Source: Lysobacterales bacterium
GTDB taxonomy: Bacteria; Pseudomonadota; Gammaproteobacteria; Xanthomonadales; Xanthomonadaceae
DNA: 43,006 bases
Reading direction: 5' to 3'
NCBI GenBank assembly: GCA_017302035.1
Contig: JAFLEA010000019.1
Location: 1-43,006, forward strand
Position 1 is the first letter of the stretch; every line of letters begins with the position of its first letter. Under the pieces are notes generated by a model. The model did not search any database. It was not told where the DNA came from and worked only from the letters and a program-made list of their open reading frames with translations. This document shows positions 1 through 9,652 of the stretch, piece by piece. The translations under genes and the position numbers were made by a program.

Positions 1-3000
1 GGGTGGTGTCGCTCGGCGGCGAGTTCGTCAAGGTCGACTACGGCCGGTATCGCCGCCGGCAGCGGCAGCCGCACCCGGAAGGCGGTGCCTTCCCCGGGCG
101 TGCTGTCCACTTCGATGCGCCCGTCCATCGCCACCGCCAGTTCCTGGGAGATCGCCAGGCCCAGGCCGCTGCCGCCGTAGCGCGCGGCGGTGCGCGCGCC
201 GTCGGCCTGCTCGAAACGGCGGAACAGGCGCTGCTTCTGTTCCTCGTTCAGGCCCGGCCCGGTGTCCCGGACCACGAAGTCGACCGCGTCCCGGCCGGCC
301 GCCGATACCTCCAGCGCCACCTCGCCACGATCGGTGAACTTGACCGCGTTGCCGAGCAGGTTGAGCAGGATCTGGCGCAATCGCACCGGATCGCCGCGCA
401 GTCCGCGCGGCGCGGCCTCGTCCATGCGCACCTGGAAGGCCAGGCCGCGCTGCTCGGCCACCGGCGCCATCAGCGCGGCGACTTCCGCGACCAGCGCGCG
501 CAGGTCGAAGTCCTGTGCCTCCAGCTCCAGCTTGCCGGATTCGATCCGAGCCAGGTCCAGGGCGTCGTTGACCAGCCGCATCAGGTGTTCGCCGGCGCGG
601 CGGATGGACTCGACGTGGCCGCGCTGGCGCGCCTCCAGCGAGGTGCCCAGGAGCAGTTCGCTCATGCCCAGCACGCCGGTCATCGGGGTGCGGATCTCGT
701 GCGCCAGGGTGGCCAGGAAGCGGCTCTTGGCCTGCGATGCCTGCTCGGCCAGCTCGCGCTTGTGCACGTCCAGCTGCCACTGGTTGCGGCGGCGCAGGCG
801 GCGGCGATAGACCCAGCCCAGCCACAGCAATCCCATCGCACCCAGCACAGCCAGCGCCCCCAGGCCCCAGGCGCTGCGCCACCACGGCGGGGTGACCCGG
901 AACGCCAGTTCCTGGACCTGCGACCAGGGTTGGTCCGCGCCTGCCGCGGCCTGCATCTGCAGGCGATAGTCGCCCGGCGGCAACTGCGAGAACATGCGCT
1001 CGCCGCGGCCCTGCAGGTCGAACCATTCCCGGTCGAAACCGGCCAGGCGGAAGCGATAGCGGTTGGACTCGGGATCGTCGTAGGCGAGCAGGCGCGCCAC
1101 CACCTGCAAGTCGTGGTCGCCCGGTTGCAGCTGGAAACCGCCAGCCGTGGGCAGTTCGGCCTGGCCCTCGCCGCGCTTCACCCGCACCGCATCCACCACC
1201 AGTGGCGGCGGTGGACGCACCGGATCGGGCATGGTCGTGTCCAGCAGCAGCAGGGAACCGTCGCCGGTGCTGGCCACCAGCACGCCGTCGCGGCCCAGGA
1301 CCAGGCTGTGCTTGGTGAACTCCTGGCTGGGCAGGCCTTCACGCACGCCGAAGCGGCGGACCGCGACGTCGCCGTCGTCGCCAGCCTCGACCCGGAACAG
1401 GCCGCGGCGGGTGGCCAGCCAGGCACGGCGCTGGCCGTCCACCACCAGTCCGGTCGCCTCCGTCGCCGGGATGCCCTGGGCCATGCCCAGGTGCAGGCTG
1501 CGCCGCCACTGGCCATCGTCCAGGGCCCAGGCCTCCAGCCCGGTCAGGCGGTGCAGCCAGATCCGCTCCGGGCCGTCGAAGGCGAACGCGAGCACGGGCC
1601 GCGCATCCATCCCCGGCGGCACGACGAAACTCCGTGCGTCCGGATCCCAGCGCCGCAGCCCGTCCTCGGCGGCGATCCACGGCTGCCCTTCCGGTCCGAT
1701 CCCGATCATGGCCAGGCCAGGCGTGGTCACTTCCAGGAAATCGAGCACGCGGCCGTTGTCGGGTTCGCGGCGCTGCAGCCCCGAACCGGGCGCACCCAGC
1801 CACAGGCTGCCGTCCGGCGCGGGCAGGATCCACTTGATGGCGGTCTTCGGGGTCGGATCGACTTCCGAGTCGGCGCCCCAGCGCAGGGTTTCCCCGCTGG
1901 CCGGGTCGAGCCGGATCAGGCCGGTGCCGTGGTCGGTCCAGATCCGGCCATTGCGATCCTCCAGCACCGTGGTGGGTCGCGTCCCCAGCGGCTCGTGCAA
2001 GGGTTCGGCCCGCTTGCCGGTGGCGGTATCCAGCCACTCGATCACGCCCGTGCTGCCGACCAGCCATACCCCCCCGCGCGCCGCCGGCGCGCCGCCGCGG
2101 TAGACGCCGCCGCGCAGGCCGTGGCGTTCGTCCATCACTGCGGTGCGACGCCAATCCGAGCGCAGGTAACCCAGGCCCCGGGACGGCAGCGCGACCCACA
2201 GCGCGCCGTCGTCCTGGCGCAACAACGCCTGCACCTGGCTGCTGCCGCCCAGCATCCTGGACTGGCCGGGGATGGCCACCGGTTCGCCATTGCCGCCACG
2301 CACGCGCCACAGGCCGTCGGTGGTGGCCACCCAGTAGCCACCCTGGCCGTCGCCGCTCATCGCGGTCACGGTCCGCCCGCCCCTGAAGTCGGCGGCCCAG
2401 GCCGGCGTGCGCCAGCGCCCGTCGTCGCCGAGCAGGAACAGGCCGCGCGGGGACCCGACCCAGGTGGCCTCGCCCTCGCGCCACAGCGATACCACCGTCG
2501 CCCACGGGTAGGCACCCGGCAGCGGCAACCGCTGCATCCGCTCGCCGGCCTGGCGCACCAGGCCCTGCAGAGTGCCGATCAGGGCGTCGCCGCGGTCGTC
2601 GAACGACAGCGCCAGGATCGCCCGGTCCAGCACCGCGTCCACCTCCGGATCGGACGAACGCAGGCGCTCGATCCGGTCCTGCGCATCGACCCGGTACAGC
2701 CCGCCGCCATAGGTGCCGAGCCAGACCTCGTCGCCGCGGCCGGCGATGGCGAACACCTCGTCGCTTTCCAACTGCGGATGCTGCGTCTTGCGGAAGTGGC
2801 GGAAACCGCCGCGATCGGCATCCATCACGCTGGCGCCACCGCCTTCGCTGGCCACCCAGACGCGATTGCGTGCATCCACGTACAACGCCTGCAGCACGTT
2901 GCCGGGCAGCGACGCCGGATCGTCCGGATCGTGCCGCCACACCCGGAAGCCGACGCCGTCGTAGCGCGCCAGCCCGTCCCAGGTGGCCGCCCACAGGAAG

Positions 3001-3164
3001 CCGTCGTGATCGCGCGCCAGCGCCGGTACCGTGGTGGCGGGCAGGCCCTCGGCCGGGCCCAGTTCGCGGAAGCGGGGAATCTCGGGCACGGCGGCGGTGG
3101 CGGTCGCCGCGACCGCCAACTGCACGCACAGCCACGCCAGCCGCAGCCAGAACACCCGAAGCAT
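1..3164 (-). CDS. Beta-propeller hybrid-type sensor histidine kinase, 3' end missing
   Basis: Membrane sensor kinase of the two-component-regulator-propeller class. A hydrophobic N-terminal signal (residues 1-26) is followed by many propeller-like repeats (about 30-620, with motifs such as [14 protein letters not shown] and [14 protein letters not shown]), a Y_Y_Y-type domain (about 650-745), one membrane helix (about 760-790), a HisKA segment with phospho-acceptor His822 in [12 protein letters not shown], and an HATPase with N-box (about 935), DTGPG and GSGLGLAIS (about 1000). The frame is open to the window edge with no stop after 1054 residues, so the rest, probably one or more receiver domains, lies outside. 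The ATG at 3164 has a GGGGAGG ribosome site just upstream. It is divergent from yceI. The kinase architecture is clear from the translation; the ligand is unknown. Members of this class often sense sugars or envelope signals, but nothing here identifies one. Confidence 0.9.
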   Translation of the reverse strand, partial: MLRVFWLRLAWLCVQLAVAATATAAVPEIPRFRELGPAEGLPATTVPALARDHDGFLWAATWDGLARYDGVGFRVWRHDPDDPASLPGNVLQALYVDARNRVWVASEGGGASVMDADRGGFRHFRKTQHPQLESDEVFAIAGRGDEVWLGTYGGGLYRVDAQDRIERLRSSDPEVDAVLDRAILALSFDDRGDALIGTLQGLVRQAGERMQRLPLPGAYPWATVVSLWREGEATWVGSPRGLFLLGDDGRWRTPAWAADFRGGRTVTAMSGDGQGGYWVATTDGLWRVRGGNGEPVAIPGQSRMLGGSSQVQALLRQDDGALWVALPSRGLGYLRSDWRRTAVMDERHGLRGGVYRGGAPAARGGVWLVGSTGVIEWLDTATGKRAEPLHEPLGTRPTTVLEDRNGRIWTDHGTGLIRLDPASGETLRWGADSEVDPTPKTAIKWILPAPDGSLWLGAPGSGLQRREPDNGRVLDFLEVTTPGLAMIGIGPEGQPWIAAEDGLRRWDPDARSFVVPPGMDARPVLAFAFDGPERIWLHRLTGLEAWALDDGQWRRSLHLGMAQGIPATEATGLVVDGQRRAWLATRRGLFRVEAGDDGDVAVRRFGVREGLPSQEFTKHSLVLGRDGVLVASTGDGSLLLLDTTMPDPVRPPPPLVVDAVRVKRGEGQAELPTAGGFQLQPGDHDLQVVARLLAYDDPESNRYRFRLAGFDREWFDLQGRGERMFSQLPPGDYRLQMQAAAGADQPWSQVQELAFRVTPPWWRSAWGLGALAVLGAMGLLWLGWVYRRRLRRRNQWQLDVHKRELAEQASQAKSRFLATLAHEIRTPMTGVLGMSELLLGTSLEARQRGHVESIRRAGEHLMRLVNDALDLARIESGKLELEAQDFDLRALVAEVAALMAPVAEQRGLAFQVRMDEAAPRGLRGDPVRLRQILLNLLGNAVKFTDRGEVALEVSAAGRDAVDFVVRDTGPGLNEEQKQRLFRRFEQADGARTAARYGGSGLGLAISQELAVAMDGRIEVDSTPGEGTAFRVRLPLPAAIPAVVDLDELAAERHH

Positions 3165-3275
3165 CCGCGCCTCCCCTTCCCCGACCAGACCCCGACCAGA
3201 CCCCGGCACCACCCTGCCGCGGATCGTCGCAACGCATCGTTGCACACGCAAGCCGCGGCTCGCGCCGGCCGGGCC

Positions 3276-3281
3276 TAGAAT
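3276..3281 (+). promoter_or_regulatory. -10-like TAGAAT just before yceI
   Basis: TAGAAT ends 6 nt before the ATG at 3288, so transcription would begin at or next to the start codon. I see no good -35 at the right spacing. A GC-rich direct repeat of CCGACCAGACC lies at about 3180-3202, nearer the divergent kinase. Confidence 0.4.
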
Positions 3282-3287
3282 GCCCCC

Positions 3288-4031
3288 ATGACCCCGCGCT
3301 TCCCGCTCCGCCCTCCGTCCGGCCGCACCCGTCTTCCGCTCGCCGTGCTGCTGCTGGCAGCGGCATCGGCCGGCCTGCCGGCGGCGCCGGCACCGGCACG
3401 CTACGAACTGGACCCGGTGCATACGCGGGTGCTGTTCGCCGTGTCCCATGCCGGCTTCTCGCAAGCGCTGGGCACCGTGTCCGGCAGCCGCGGCACCCTG
3501 GAATTCGACCCGCAGGACTGGAGCGGCGCGCGCCTGGAGGTCAGCGTGCCGCTGCAGCGGCTGGACCTGGGCGACGCGGACTGGAACCGCGCCGCACTCG
3601 CCGGCCGCCTGCTGGATGCGCAGCGCTGGCCGGAGGCGCACTTCGTCTCCACCCGGGTGGAGCCGCTGGGCCCGGACCGCTTCCTCGTGCACGGCCAGTT
3701 GACCCTGCGCGGAGTGACCCGCGACGTGCCGCTGGCGGTGACCTTCAACCAGCTCCGGCGCCATCCGCTGCCGCCGTTCCGTCCCACCGCGGGCTTCTCC
3801 GCCACCGCCAGCCTCAGCCGCGCCGAGTTCGGCATCGACGCCTGGCCGTCGGCCATCGGCGACCGGGTCGAATTGCGGATCGAGGCCGAAGCCACGCGCA
3901 GCGGCGAACGCCACGCGCGCGGCGATGGCGCTGCGCCGTCCGGCGACCTCCCCGCGCCCGCCGCGCACGACGGCGACCGGGACGATGCGCCTTCTTCTCC
4001 GCCCAACCGCCAGGAGCCCGCCACGCCATGA
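3288..4031 (+). CDS. YceI family periplasmic protein
   Basis: Exported lipocalin-like YceI protein of 247 aa. Family members bind isoprenoid-type lipids (such as polyprenyl or ubiquinone-like molecules) in the periplasm. The first 33 residues form a signal peptide with a hydrophobic core and an AAPAPA-type cleavage region. The YceI core follows: [20 protein letters not shown] near the start, [16 protein letters not shown] in the middle, and [15 protein letters not shown] towards the end. About 40 C-terminal residues after the core are polar, proline-rich and low in complexity, which is unusual for the family. It is the first gene of a three-gene operon; its TGA overlaps the ATG of the cytochrome gene (ATGA at 4028-4031). 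Function is inferred from the family. Confidence 0.88.
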   Translation: MTPRFPLRPPSGRTRLPLAVLLLAAASAGLPAAPAPARYELDPVHTRVLFAVSHAGFSQALGTVSGSRGTLEFDPQDWSGARLEVSVPLQRLDLGDADWNRAALAGRLLDAQRWPEAHFVSTRVEPLGPDRFLVHGQLTLRGVTRDVPLAVTFNQLRRHPLPPFRPTAGFSATASLSRAEFGIDAWPSAIGDRVELRIEAEATRSGERHARGDGAAPSGDLPAPAAHDGDRDDAPSSPPNRQEPATP

Positions 4032-4609
4032 GCCTGAAGAACACCGTCGACCGCTGGGGCGGCGTGAGCCAGTGCCTGCACTGGACCATCGCCGCGCTGA
4101 TCCTGCTGATCGGCCTCGTCGGCCTGGTGATGGGCGAACTGCCGCGTTCGCCGAAGTACTTCTGGGTGTACACCGCGCACAAGTCGCTGGGCCTGGCCGT
4201 GCTGGCGCTGGTGGTGGTGCGCATCGGCTGGCGCGTGTACGCCGGCGCGCCGCGGCCGGTGCCCGGCACGCCGCGCTGGCAGGCGCTGCTGGCCGCGGCC
4301 ACCCACGGCGCGATCTACCTGTTGATCCTGGCCATCCCGATGTCGGGCTGGATGCTCGACTCGGCCAGCGGCCTGCGGCCCTTGCGCTGGTTCGGCCTGG
4401 TCGAGGTGCCCAAGCTCGTCGCCCCGGACGAGGCCCTGGCCGCGAACGCGCACGGCGCCCACGAATGGCTGTTCTGGCTGCTGATGGCGCTGGTCGTGGC
4501 ACATGCCGGCGCCGCGCTCTACCACCACTTCATCCAGCGCGATCAGACCCTGGCGCGGATGCTGCCACGCGGCTGGATCGCCGTTCCCCCGAAGCAGGAT
4601 TCCCGATGA
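4028..4609 (+). CDS. Cytochrome b561 family membrane protein
   Basis: A 193-aa integral membrane diheme cytochrome b of the bacterial b561 type (YodB/YceJ-like). Four hydrophobic helices are visible, with candidate heme histidines in [26 protein letters not shown] and the last helix ([13 protein letters not shown]). Family members move electrons between the quinone pool and periplasmic acceptors. The start overlaps the stop of the preceding yceI, and its own TGA overlaps the ATG of the next yceI (ATGA at 4606-4609), so all three genes are probably translationally coupled. E. coli has one such gene next to one yceI (yceJ-yceI); here it lies between two. The physiological substrate is not known. 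Confidence 0.9.
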   Translation: MSLKNTVDRWGGVSQCLHWTIAALILLIGLVGLVMGELPRSPKYFWVYTAHKSLGLAVLALVVVRIGWRVYAGAPRPVPGTPRWQALLAAATHGAIYLLILAIPMSGWMLDSASGLRPLRWFGLVEVPKLVAPDEALAANAHGAHEWLFWLLMALVVAHAGAALYHHFIQRDQTLARMLPRGWIAVPPKQDSR

Positions 4610-5172
4610 CGATCAAACTCACCACTCCCGCCGCAGTTGCCGCGGCGCTCGCCGCCCTGCTCTCCGCCCCGCTCGCCGCGGCCGCCGACTACGTGCAGGC
4701 ACCCGGCTCCACCCTGGCCTTCGCCAGCCGCTACGACGGCGAACTGTTCACCGGCCGCTTCGGCGATTTCCATACCGTCCTGAGCTTCGACCCGGCCAGG
4801 CCGGAAGCGGGCAAGCTGGACGTGAGCATCGGCCTGGCCAGTGCCGATACCGGCAACGGCGAGCGCGATTCGACCCTGAAGGGCACCGACTTCTTCGACA
4901 TCGGCAAGTTCGCCCAGGCCCGCTACCGCGCCGAAGGCTTCCGCAAGCTGGACGACGGCCGCTACGCCGCCGACGGCACCCTGGAACTGCACGGGGTGCG
5001 CAAGCCGGTGACCCTGACCTTCACCTGGAGCGGAGGCGCGCAGCCGGTGCTGCAGGGCAAGGCCACGGTCAAGCGCCTGGACTTCGGGGTCGGCGACGGC
5101 GACTGGGCGGACACCAAGACCATTCCGGACGAAGTCGCGATCAGCACCAAGGTCCTGTTCAAGTCGCCCTGA
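4606..5172 (+). CDS. YceI family periplasmic protein (second copy)
   Basis: A 188-aa YceI protein with a clear signal peptide (residues 1-26, ending in APLAAAAD). The core has FASRYDGELFTGRFGDFHTV, the strongly conserved SLxxTDFFD-like segment (STLKGTDFFDIGKF), and LELHGVRKPVTLTFTW. It resembles canonical YceI more closely than the first copy, being compact and without a C-terminal tail. Start chosen at the ATG that overlaps the cytochrome stop. Likely periplasmic lipid or quinone binding. The pair of diverged YceI proteins around one cytochrome suggests related but distinct cargo; this is inference. Confidence 0.92.
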   Translation: MTIKLTTPAAVAAALAALLSAPLAAAADYVQAPGSTLAFASRYDGELFTGRFGDFHTVLSFDPARPEAGKLDVSIGLASADTGNGERDSTLKGTDFFDIGKFAQARYRAEGFRKLDDGRYAADGTLELHGVRKPVTLTFTWSGGAQPVLQGKATVKRLDFGVGDGDWADTKTIPDEVAISTKVLFKSP

Positions 5173-5196
5173 ACCTGCCGCCACCGCGCTCCACCC

Positions 5197-5223
5197 GTGG
5201 CGCCGGTCGTCGGCCGGCGCCAC
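5197..5223. terminator. Perfect 10-bp hairpin between convergent genes
   Basis: GTGGCGCCGG (5197-5206), a 7-nt loop, then CCGGCGCCAC (5214-5223). It sits between the ends of yceI (5172) and the glutaredoxin-like gene (5240). There is no T tract on either side, so it is a candidate bidirectional or non-canonical terminator or mRNA 3' end. Confidence 0.45.
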
Positions 5224-5239
5224 AACAGGAAAGTGCGGA

Positions 5240-5467
5240 TCAATCCATCCACGTCCTGACCGCCGCCACGTCGAACGGCCAGTCCAGTTCGGCGCCGCTG
5301 CCGAGCTCGCGCAGCACCGGCACGCGCACGCCGTAGCGCCGCTCCAGGGCGTCGTCGCCGTCGATGAACACGCTTTCCGGCTCGGGCAGGCGCGCGGCGG
5401 CCAACACCTCCAGCGCCTGGTCGCACAGGTGGCAGTCGTCGCGCTGGTAGAGGACGTAGCGGACCAT
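5240..5467 (-). CDS. Glutaredoxin-like thiol protein (DUF836 type)
   Basis: Small cytoplasmic thioredoxin-fold protein of 75 aa starting [20 protein letters not shown]. The CHLC redox motif follows the first beta strand at residues 12-15, as in glutaredoxin-like DUF836 proteins. A cis-proline region is visible in GVRVPVLRE. Likely a thiol/disulfide exchange protein of unknown partner. The ATG at 5467 was chosen because translation upstream of it gives no family resemblance and the fold begins immediately after it. Monocistronic; convergent with yceI and divergent from sdaA. Confidence 0.85.
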   Translation of the reverse strand: MVRYVLYQRDDCHLCDQALEVLAAARLPEPESVFIDGDDALERRYGVRVPVLRELGSGAELDWPFDVAAVRTWMD

Positions 5468-5520
5468 CGGCGGGCACAAGGCTGGGGCGGGCATACAGGG
5501 TACCCCCCGCCGCCGCGACC

Positions 5521-5541
5521 CGACGCACCCGCAGTGCGTCG
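5521..5541. promoter_or_regulatory. Inverted repeat upstream of sdaA
   Basis: CGACGCAC - 5 nt - GTGCGTCG, a perfect 8-bp inverted repeat in the divergent region between the glutaredoxin-like gene and sdaA. It lies 23 bp before a TACAAT -10-like hexamer (5565-5570). It could be an operator or a transcript hairpin. Confidence 0.35.
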
Positions 5542-5600
5542 TGCCCGCTCCGGGCGCGACCCCATACAATGCCGCTTTCCCTCCGCGTCCCGGCATCCGC

Positions 5601-6983
5601 ATGGCCGTCAGCACCTTCGACCTGTTCAAGATCGGCATCGGCCCCAGTTCCTCGCACACGGTCGGGCCGATGCGCGCGGCCGCGCGCTTCGTCCAGCGCT
5701 GGCTGGCCGAGCCGGGGCAACTGGACCGGGTCGCGCGGATCCGCGCCGAGGTGTTCGGTTCACTGGCCCTGACCGGCCGCGGCCACGGCACCGACAAGGC
5801 GGTGCTGCTGGGCCTGGAGGGTCACCTGCCCAACCGGGTCGACCCGGACATCATCCCGGCCACGCTCGAACGCATCCGCAGGGAAAAGACGCTGCACCTG
5901 CCCGGCGGCCCCACCGTCGCCTTCGACGAGAAGCGCGACCTGGTGATGAACAAACGCCAGAAGCTGCCGTTCCACACCAACGGCATGCGCTTCACCGCCT
6001 ACGACGCCGACGGCGCGGAAATCGCCACCCGCGACTACTACTCGGTCGGCGGCGGCTTCGTGGTCAACCAGGACGAGGCGGCCGAGGACCGCATCGTCGC
6101 CGACGACACCGCGCTGCCGCATCCGTTCTCCAGCGGCGAGCAGTTGCTGGCGCGCTGCCGCGAGACCGGCCTGTCCATCGCCCAGCTGATGTTCGCCAAC
6201 GAGCGCGCCTGGCGCAGCGACGAGCAGATCCGCGATGGCCTGCGTGAACTGTGGCAGGCGATGCAGTCCTGCGTGGCCCGCGGCATCCGCAACGACGGCA
6301 CCCTGCCCGGCGGCCTGCACGTGGTCCGCCGCGCCCCCGCACTGCACCGCGAACTGGCCTCCAAGCCCGAGGCGGCGATGCGCGACCCGCTGACCACCCT
6401 GGACTGGGTCAACCTCTACGCACTGGCGGTGAACGAGGAGAACGCCGCCGGCGGCCGCGTGGTCACCGCCCCGACCAACGGCGCGGCCGGGATCATCCCG
6501 GCGGTGCTGCACTACTACGACCGTTTCTGCCCCGGCAGCAACGAACAGGGCGTGTTCGACTTCCTGCTCACCGCCGCCGCCATCGGCATCCTCTACAAGG
6601 AAAACGCCTCGATCTCCGGCGCCGAGGTCGGCTGCCAGGGCGAAGTGGGCGTGGCCTGCTCGATGGCCGCCGCCGGCCTGGCCGCGGCGCTGGGCGGCAA
6701 CCCCGGCCAGATCGAGAACGCCGCCGAGATCGGCATGGAGCACAACCTGGGCCTGACCTGCGACCCGATCGGAGGCCTGGTCCAGATCCCCTGCATCGAG
6801 CGCAACGCGATGGGCTCGGTCAAGGCGATCAACGCCGTGCGCATGGCCATGCGCGGCGACGGCCAGCACAAGGTCAGCCTGGACAAGGTGATCAAGACCA
6901 TGCGCGATACCGGCCGCGACATGCAGGACAAGTACAAGGAAACCAGCCGCGGCGGCCTGGCGGTGAATGTCATCGAGTGCTGA
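5601..6983 (+). CDS. sdaA: L-serine dehydratase (ammonia-lyase), single chain
   Basis: Converts L-serine to pyruvate and ammonia using an oxygen-sensitive [4Fe-4S] cluster; cytoplasmic. At 460 aa it is full length for the single-chain type. The N-terminal serine-binding segment ([16 protein letters not shown]) is present, as are the three cluster cysteines Cys345 (EVGCQGE), Cys387 (LTCDPIG) and Cys398 (QIPCIER), spaced as in characterised single-chain enzymes. ATG 5601 ([12 protein letters not shown]) was chosen over an in-frame GTG at 5541, because the latter lies upstream of the TACAAT -10 at 5565-5570. Monocistronic; convergent with metB. Function is secure from family conservation. Confidence 0.97.
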   Translation: MAVSTFDLFKIGIGPSSSHTVGPMRAAARFVQRWLAEPGQLDRVARIRAEVFGSLALTGRGHGTDKAVLLGLEGHLPNRVDPDIIPATLERIRREKTLHLPGGPTVAFDEKRDLVMNKRQKLPFHTNGMRFTAYDADGAEIATRDYYSVGGGFVVNQDEAAEDRIVADDTALPHPFSSGEQLLARCRETGLSIAQLMFANERAWRSDEQIRDGLRELWQAMQSCVARGIRNDGTLPGGLHVVRRAPALHRELASKPEAAMRDPLTTLDWVNLYALAVNEENAAGGRVVTAPTNGAAGIIPAVLHYYDRFCPGSNEQGVFDFLLTAAAIGILYKENASISGAEVGCQGEVGVACSMAAAGLAAALGGNPGQIENAAEIGMEHNLGLTCDPIGGLVQIPCIERNAMGSVKAINAVRMAMRGDGQHKVSLDKVIKTMRDTGRDMQDKYKETSRGGLAVNVIEC

Positions 6984-7053
6984 GGCGCGACTGGCCTGGG
7001 GCGGCCACGGCCGCGCGCAGCAGCGCCGCGACAGCGGCTTGCATGCCGGTATC

Positions 7054-7071
7054 GGGCTGCGGCCGCAGCCC
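7054..7071. terminator. 18-nt perfect palindrome between sdaA and metB
   Basis: GGGCTGC-GGCC-GCAGCCC between two convergent genes (ends 6983 and 7083). It is a strong hairpin in both directions but has no U tract. Candidate shared 3' end signal. Confidence 0.4.
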
Positions 7072-7082
7072 GGCCACCGCGT

Positions 7083-8324
7083 TCACGCGTCGACGACCTT
7101 CTGTGCCTGCACGGCGCAGACGCGCGCCGCCGCGTCCAGCGCACCGGCCAGGTCGGCGAGCAGGTCCTCGCTGGCCTCGATCCCGACCGACAGCCGCAGC
7201 AACCCATCGGAGATGCCGGCCTTGGCCCGCGCTTCGGCGGTCATCGCCGCATGGGTCATGGTCGCCGGATGCGCGACCAGGCTCTCCACCCCGCCCAGCG
7301 ATTCGGCCAGGGTGAACCAGCGCAGCGCCTCGACGAAGGCGCGCACGGCGCGCTCCTGGTCGTCATCGACGCCGCCTCGCAACTCGAAGCTGAGCATTGC
7401 GCCGAAGCCGGCCTGCTGGCGCGCGGCCAGCGCGTGGCCCGGATGCGAGGTCAGGCCGGGGAAATACACCTTCTCCACCGCCGCATGACCATCGAGCAGC
7501 GCGGCGATGGCCGCGGCGTTCTCCTGGTGCACCCGCAGGCGCGCGTCCAGCGTGCGCAACCCGCGTAGGGTCAGGAAGCTGTCGAACGGCGAGCCGGTCA
7601 GGCCCAGCGCATTGGCCCACCACGCCAGTTGCTGGTGCAGTTCCGGGTCGCGCGCCACCACCGCGCCGCCGACCACGTCGCTGTGGCCGTTGATGTACTT
7701 GGTGGTCGAATGCAGCACCAGGTCGGCACCGAATGCCAGCGGCTTCTGCAGCGCCGGCGAGAGGAAGGTGTTGTCCACCGCCACCAGTGCGCCGGCCTTG
7801 TGCGCGGCCTCGATCACGAAGCGCAGGTCGGTGATCCGCAGCAACGGGTTGGAAGGGGTCTCGACCAGCACCAGTTTCGGCGACTGCGCCAGCGCATCGG
7901 CCAGCGAGCGCGGGTCGGTCAGGTCGGCGGTGATCAGTTCGAAGTGGCCCTTGGCCGCCAGCGCGTTGAACAGGCGCCAACTGCCGCCGTAGGCATCGTG
8001 CGGCACCACCAGGCGTTCGCCCGGCTGCAGCAGCGCGTTGAGCACCAGGGTGATCGCACCCATGCCGGTGGCGGTGACCACGCCGCCGGCGCCGCCTTCC
8101 AGCTCGGCCAGCGCCTCGCCCAGCAGGTCGCGGGTCGGGTTGCCGCTGCGGGTGTAGTCGTACTGGCGCTTGTTGCCGAAGCCGTCGAAGCTGAAGTTGC
8201 TCGACAGCACGATCGGCGGGGTGACCGCGCCGTAGGCGGTGTCGCGATCGATCCCGGCGCGTACCGCCGAGGTGGCCGGGCGACAGGCGGTGCGGTCGGT
8301 GGCGGGGGAGGAATCCTGGGTCAC
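7083..8324 (-). CDS. metB: Cystathionine gamma-synthase / O-succinylhomoserine (thiol)-lyase
   Basis: PLP-dependent Cys/Met metabolism enzyme of 413 aa in transsulfuration-type methionine synthesis; it joins activated homoserine to cysteine (or sulfide). The PLP lysine is Lys209 in HSTTKYINGHSD. Other family motifs are YDYTRSGNPTRD near the N terminus, the SGMG-like TATGMGAI, DNTFLSPALQKP and the C-terminal LRLSVGIEASEDL. It starts at GTG 8324, whose GTGA overlaps the metX stop (8321-8323), so it is translationally coupled to metX and shares its riboswitch leader. Whether it prefers cysteine or sulfide cannot be read from sequence. The family assignment is secure. Confidence 0.95.
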   Translation of the reverse strand: MTQDSSPATDRTACRPATSAVRAGIDRDTAYGAVTPPIVLSSNFSFDGFGNKRQYDYTRSGNPTRDLLGEALAELEGGAGGVVTATGMGAITLVLNALLQPGERLVVPHDAYGGSWRLFNALAAKGHFELITADLTDPRSLADALAQSPKLVLVETPSNPLLRITDLRFVIEAAHKAGALVAVDNTFLSPALQKPLAFGADLVLHSTTKYINGHSDVVGGAVVARDPELHQQLAWWANALGLTGSPFDSFLTLRGLRTLDARLRVHQENAAAIAALLDGHAAVEKVYFPGLTSHPGHALAARQQAGFGAMLSFELRGGVDDDQERAVRAFVEALRWFTLAESLGGVESLVAHPATMTHAAMTAEARAKAGISDGLLRLSVGIEASEDLLADLAGALDAAARVCAVQAQKVVDA

Positions 8325-9358
8325 GGTTGGGCTCCGGTATCGCCGAGCACGGCGGCGAGGATGAGGTCGATGCGGTCGGTTTCCTTGAGGAAGGCGTCGT
8401 GGCCGTACGGCGAGCGCAGCACGCGCAACTGGCCGCGGCCGTGCAGGGCCTCGACCAGGGCCACCGAATCGGCCAACGGCACCAGGCGATCACCTTCCAC
8501 CGCCACCACGTTCACCGGCACCGCGACGGCGGCCGGATCGATCCGGTGCAGGTCGATGGACTCGGACAGGCGCAGGTACGCGGTCACCGGCGTGCGGGCC
8601 ACGTACTGCGCGCCGGCCGCGTCCAGATAGTCCTCGGCAGCGCAGCGCACCCGGCCGTTGACGATTTCCGGCACGCTGTCGAAGCGCTCGCCGAATTCCT
8701 CCGGGGTGCGGTAGCTGAGCATCGCGAACTGCCGGGCCAGGGCCAGCCCTTGCGCGTCGGCGCACTGCAGCTGGCCCAGCGCCACCGCGCGGCGCTGCAG
8801 CGCACGCCAGGCCGAGGCGTAGGGATGCGGCTTGTGCGCGCCGCTGACCGCGACCAGCCGCTGCAGGCGCGAAGGATGGCGCGCGGCGAACTGCAGGCCG
8901 ACCATGGCCCCGTAGGAGTAGCCGACGAAGGCGCGCAGGCGGTCGATCTCCAGCGCGTCCAGCAGCAGGGCGATGGCGTCGGCCTGGTCGCTGGTGTCGA
9001 TCGGCGCATCCAGCTTGCCATCGGCGCCGACGTAGTCGAAGGCGAGGATGCGGTGGCGCGCAGGGTCCAGCGCGCGCCCGGCGGCGACCAGGGCATTGGC
9101 CCAGCCGGCCTCGGCGAAGGCCGCGCTGGCCGAGGCGTGGCGGTGGGCGGAGATGCCGCCGGCGAGGAACACCACCGGCGCGCCGGCCGGGCCCTGCAAC
9201 TCGTAGCGCAGGGCCGTGGTGCGCACGCCGGCATGGCGCATCGGCAGCGCCACCGCGATCTCGCCGCGCTGCGCGGTCGGCGCGGCGGCATCGGCGGTCG
9301 TGGCGCCGGTGCAGGTTTCGGGATGTTCGGGTGACGGGGCGGCGTTCACGAGGCTCAT
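8321..9358 (-). CDS. metX: Homoserine O-acyltransferase, MetX type
   Basis: Alpha/beta-hydrolase fold enzyme of 345 aa that activates homoserine for methionine synthesis. Visible features are VVFLAGGISAHRHAS, the nucleophile elbow VGYSYGAM with Ser148, the acid VEGDRLVPL, and the catalytic His in SPYGHDAFLKE. Xanthomonad MetX enzymes are generally annotated as succinyltransferases (homologues elsewhere use acetyl-CoA), and a coupled metB fits either donor, so acyl specificity is inferred. ATG 9358 was chosen; the frame is open further upstream to 9565, but that stretch is the riboswitch. The first gene of the metX-metB operon, controlled by the SAM-I element at 9432-9552. Confidence 0.95.
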   Translation of the reverse strand: MSLVNAAPSPEHPETCTGATTADAAAPTAQRGEIAVALPMRHAGVRTTALRYELQGPAGAPVVFLAGGISAHRHASASAAFAEAGWANALVAAGRALDPARHRILAFDYVGADGKLDAPIDTSDQADAIALLLDALEIDRLRAFVGYSYGAMVGLQFAARHPSRLQRLVAVSGAHKPHPYASAWRALQRRAVALGQLQCADAQGLALARQFAMLSYRTPEEFGERFDSVPEIVNGRVRCAAEDYLDAAGAQYVARTPVTAYLRLSESIDLHRIDPAAVAVPVNVVAVEGDRLVPLADSVALVEALHGRGQLRVLRSPYGHDAFLKETDRIDLILAAVLGDTGAQP

Positions 9359-9431
9359 GGCGGGGTTCCGAGGGGAAAACCGCCATCGAGCCTTCGCGGG
9401 GCCCGCGTTCGCCGTGCGCTGGCACGGGTCG

Positions 9432-9552
9432 AACCATCTTCCGGCAGACCGCAGGGGTCCCCGCAGGATTTGGCACCAACGCGGAACGCTTGCGCGCCCG
9501 CTGGCTGCCCCGGCATCAAAGGGCCTGTCCCTCCGCCGGTCTCGATGGCCGG
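9432..9552 (-). ncRNA. SAM-I (S-box) type riboswitch upstream of metX
   Basis: On the minus strand the leader shows the S-box signature in order: GATGG pairing partner of P1 (CCATC at the 5' side, GATGG at the 3' side), CGAGACCGGCGGAGGGAC, AGGCCC...GATGCC, GGGGCAGCC, then GGTGCCAAATCCTGCGGGG and CTGCCGGAAGATGGT. Order, spacing and length (about 118 nt) match the SAM-I consensus. It ends about 75 nt before the metX ATG. I see no canonical terminator with a U tract in those 75 nt (only CGCGGG-C-CCCGCG-like pairing), so control of translation or a weak terminator is possible. Confidence 0.9.
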
Positions 9553-9639
9553 TCCAGACTGCCATCCGTTTCGGCGCCTGTCAATCGTTTCATCCGGATG
9601 GAAGGATGGATACTTCTTTCCTGCGACGCCCGTCCCGTC

Positions 9640-9645
9640 GATAAT
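9640..9645 (+). promoter_or_regulatory. -10-like GATAAT before the phytase-like gene
   Basis: GATAAT ends 7 nt before ATG 9653, in a divergent region shared with the metX riboswitch leader. This geometry predicts a leaderless or nearly leaderless mRNA. No convincing -35. Confidence 0.4.
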
Positions 9646-9652
9646 TGCCTCC

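Noticed and set aside
3-3278. A very long open frame (1091 codons) on the plus strand
   Set aside because: It is a GC-rich shadow of the minus-strand sensor kinase, with Arg/Ala/Gln/Pro-rich composition and no domain.
9359-9565. N-terminal extension of metX to an in-frame start at 9565
   Set aside because: The segment is the SAM-I riboswitch and has no protein similarity that I can see.
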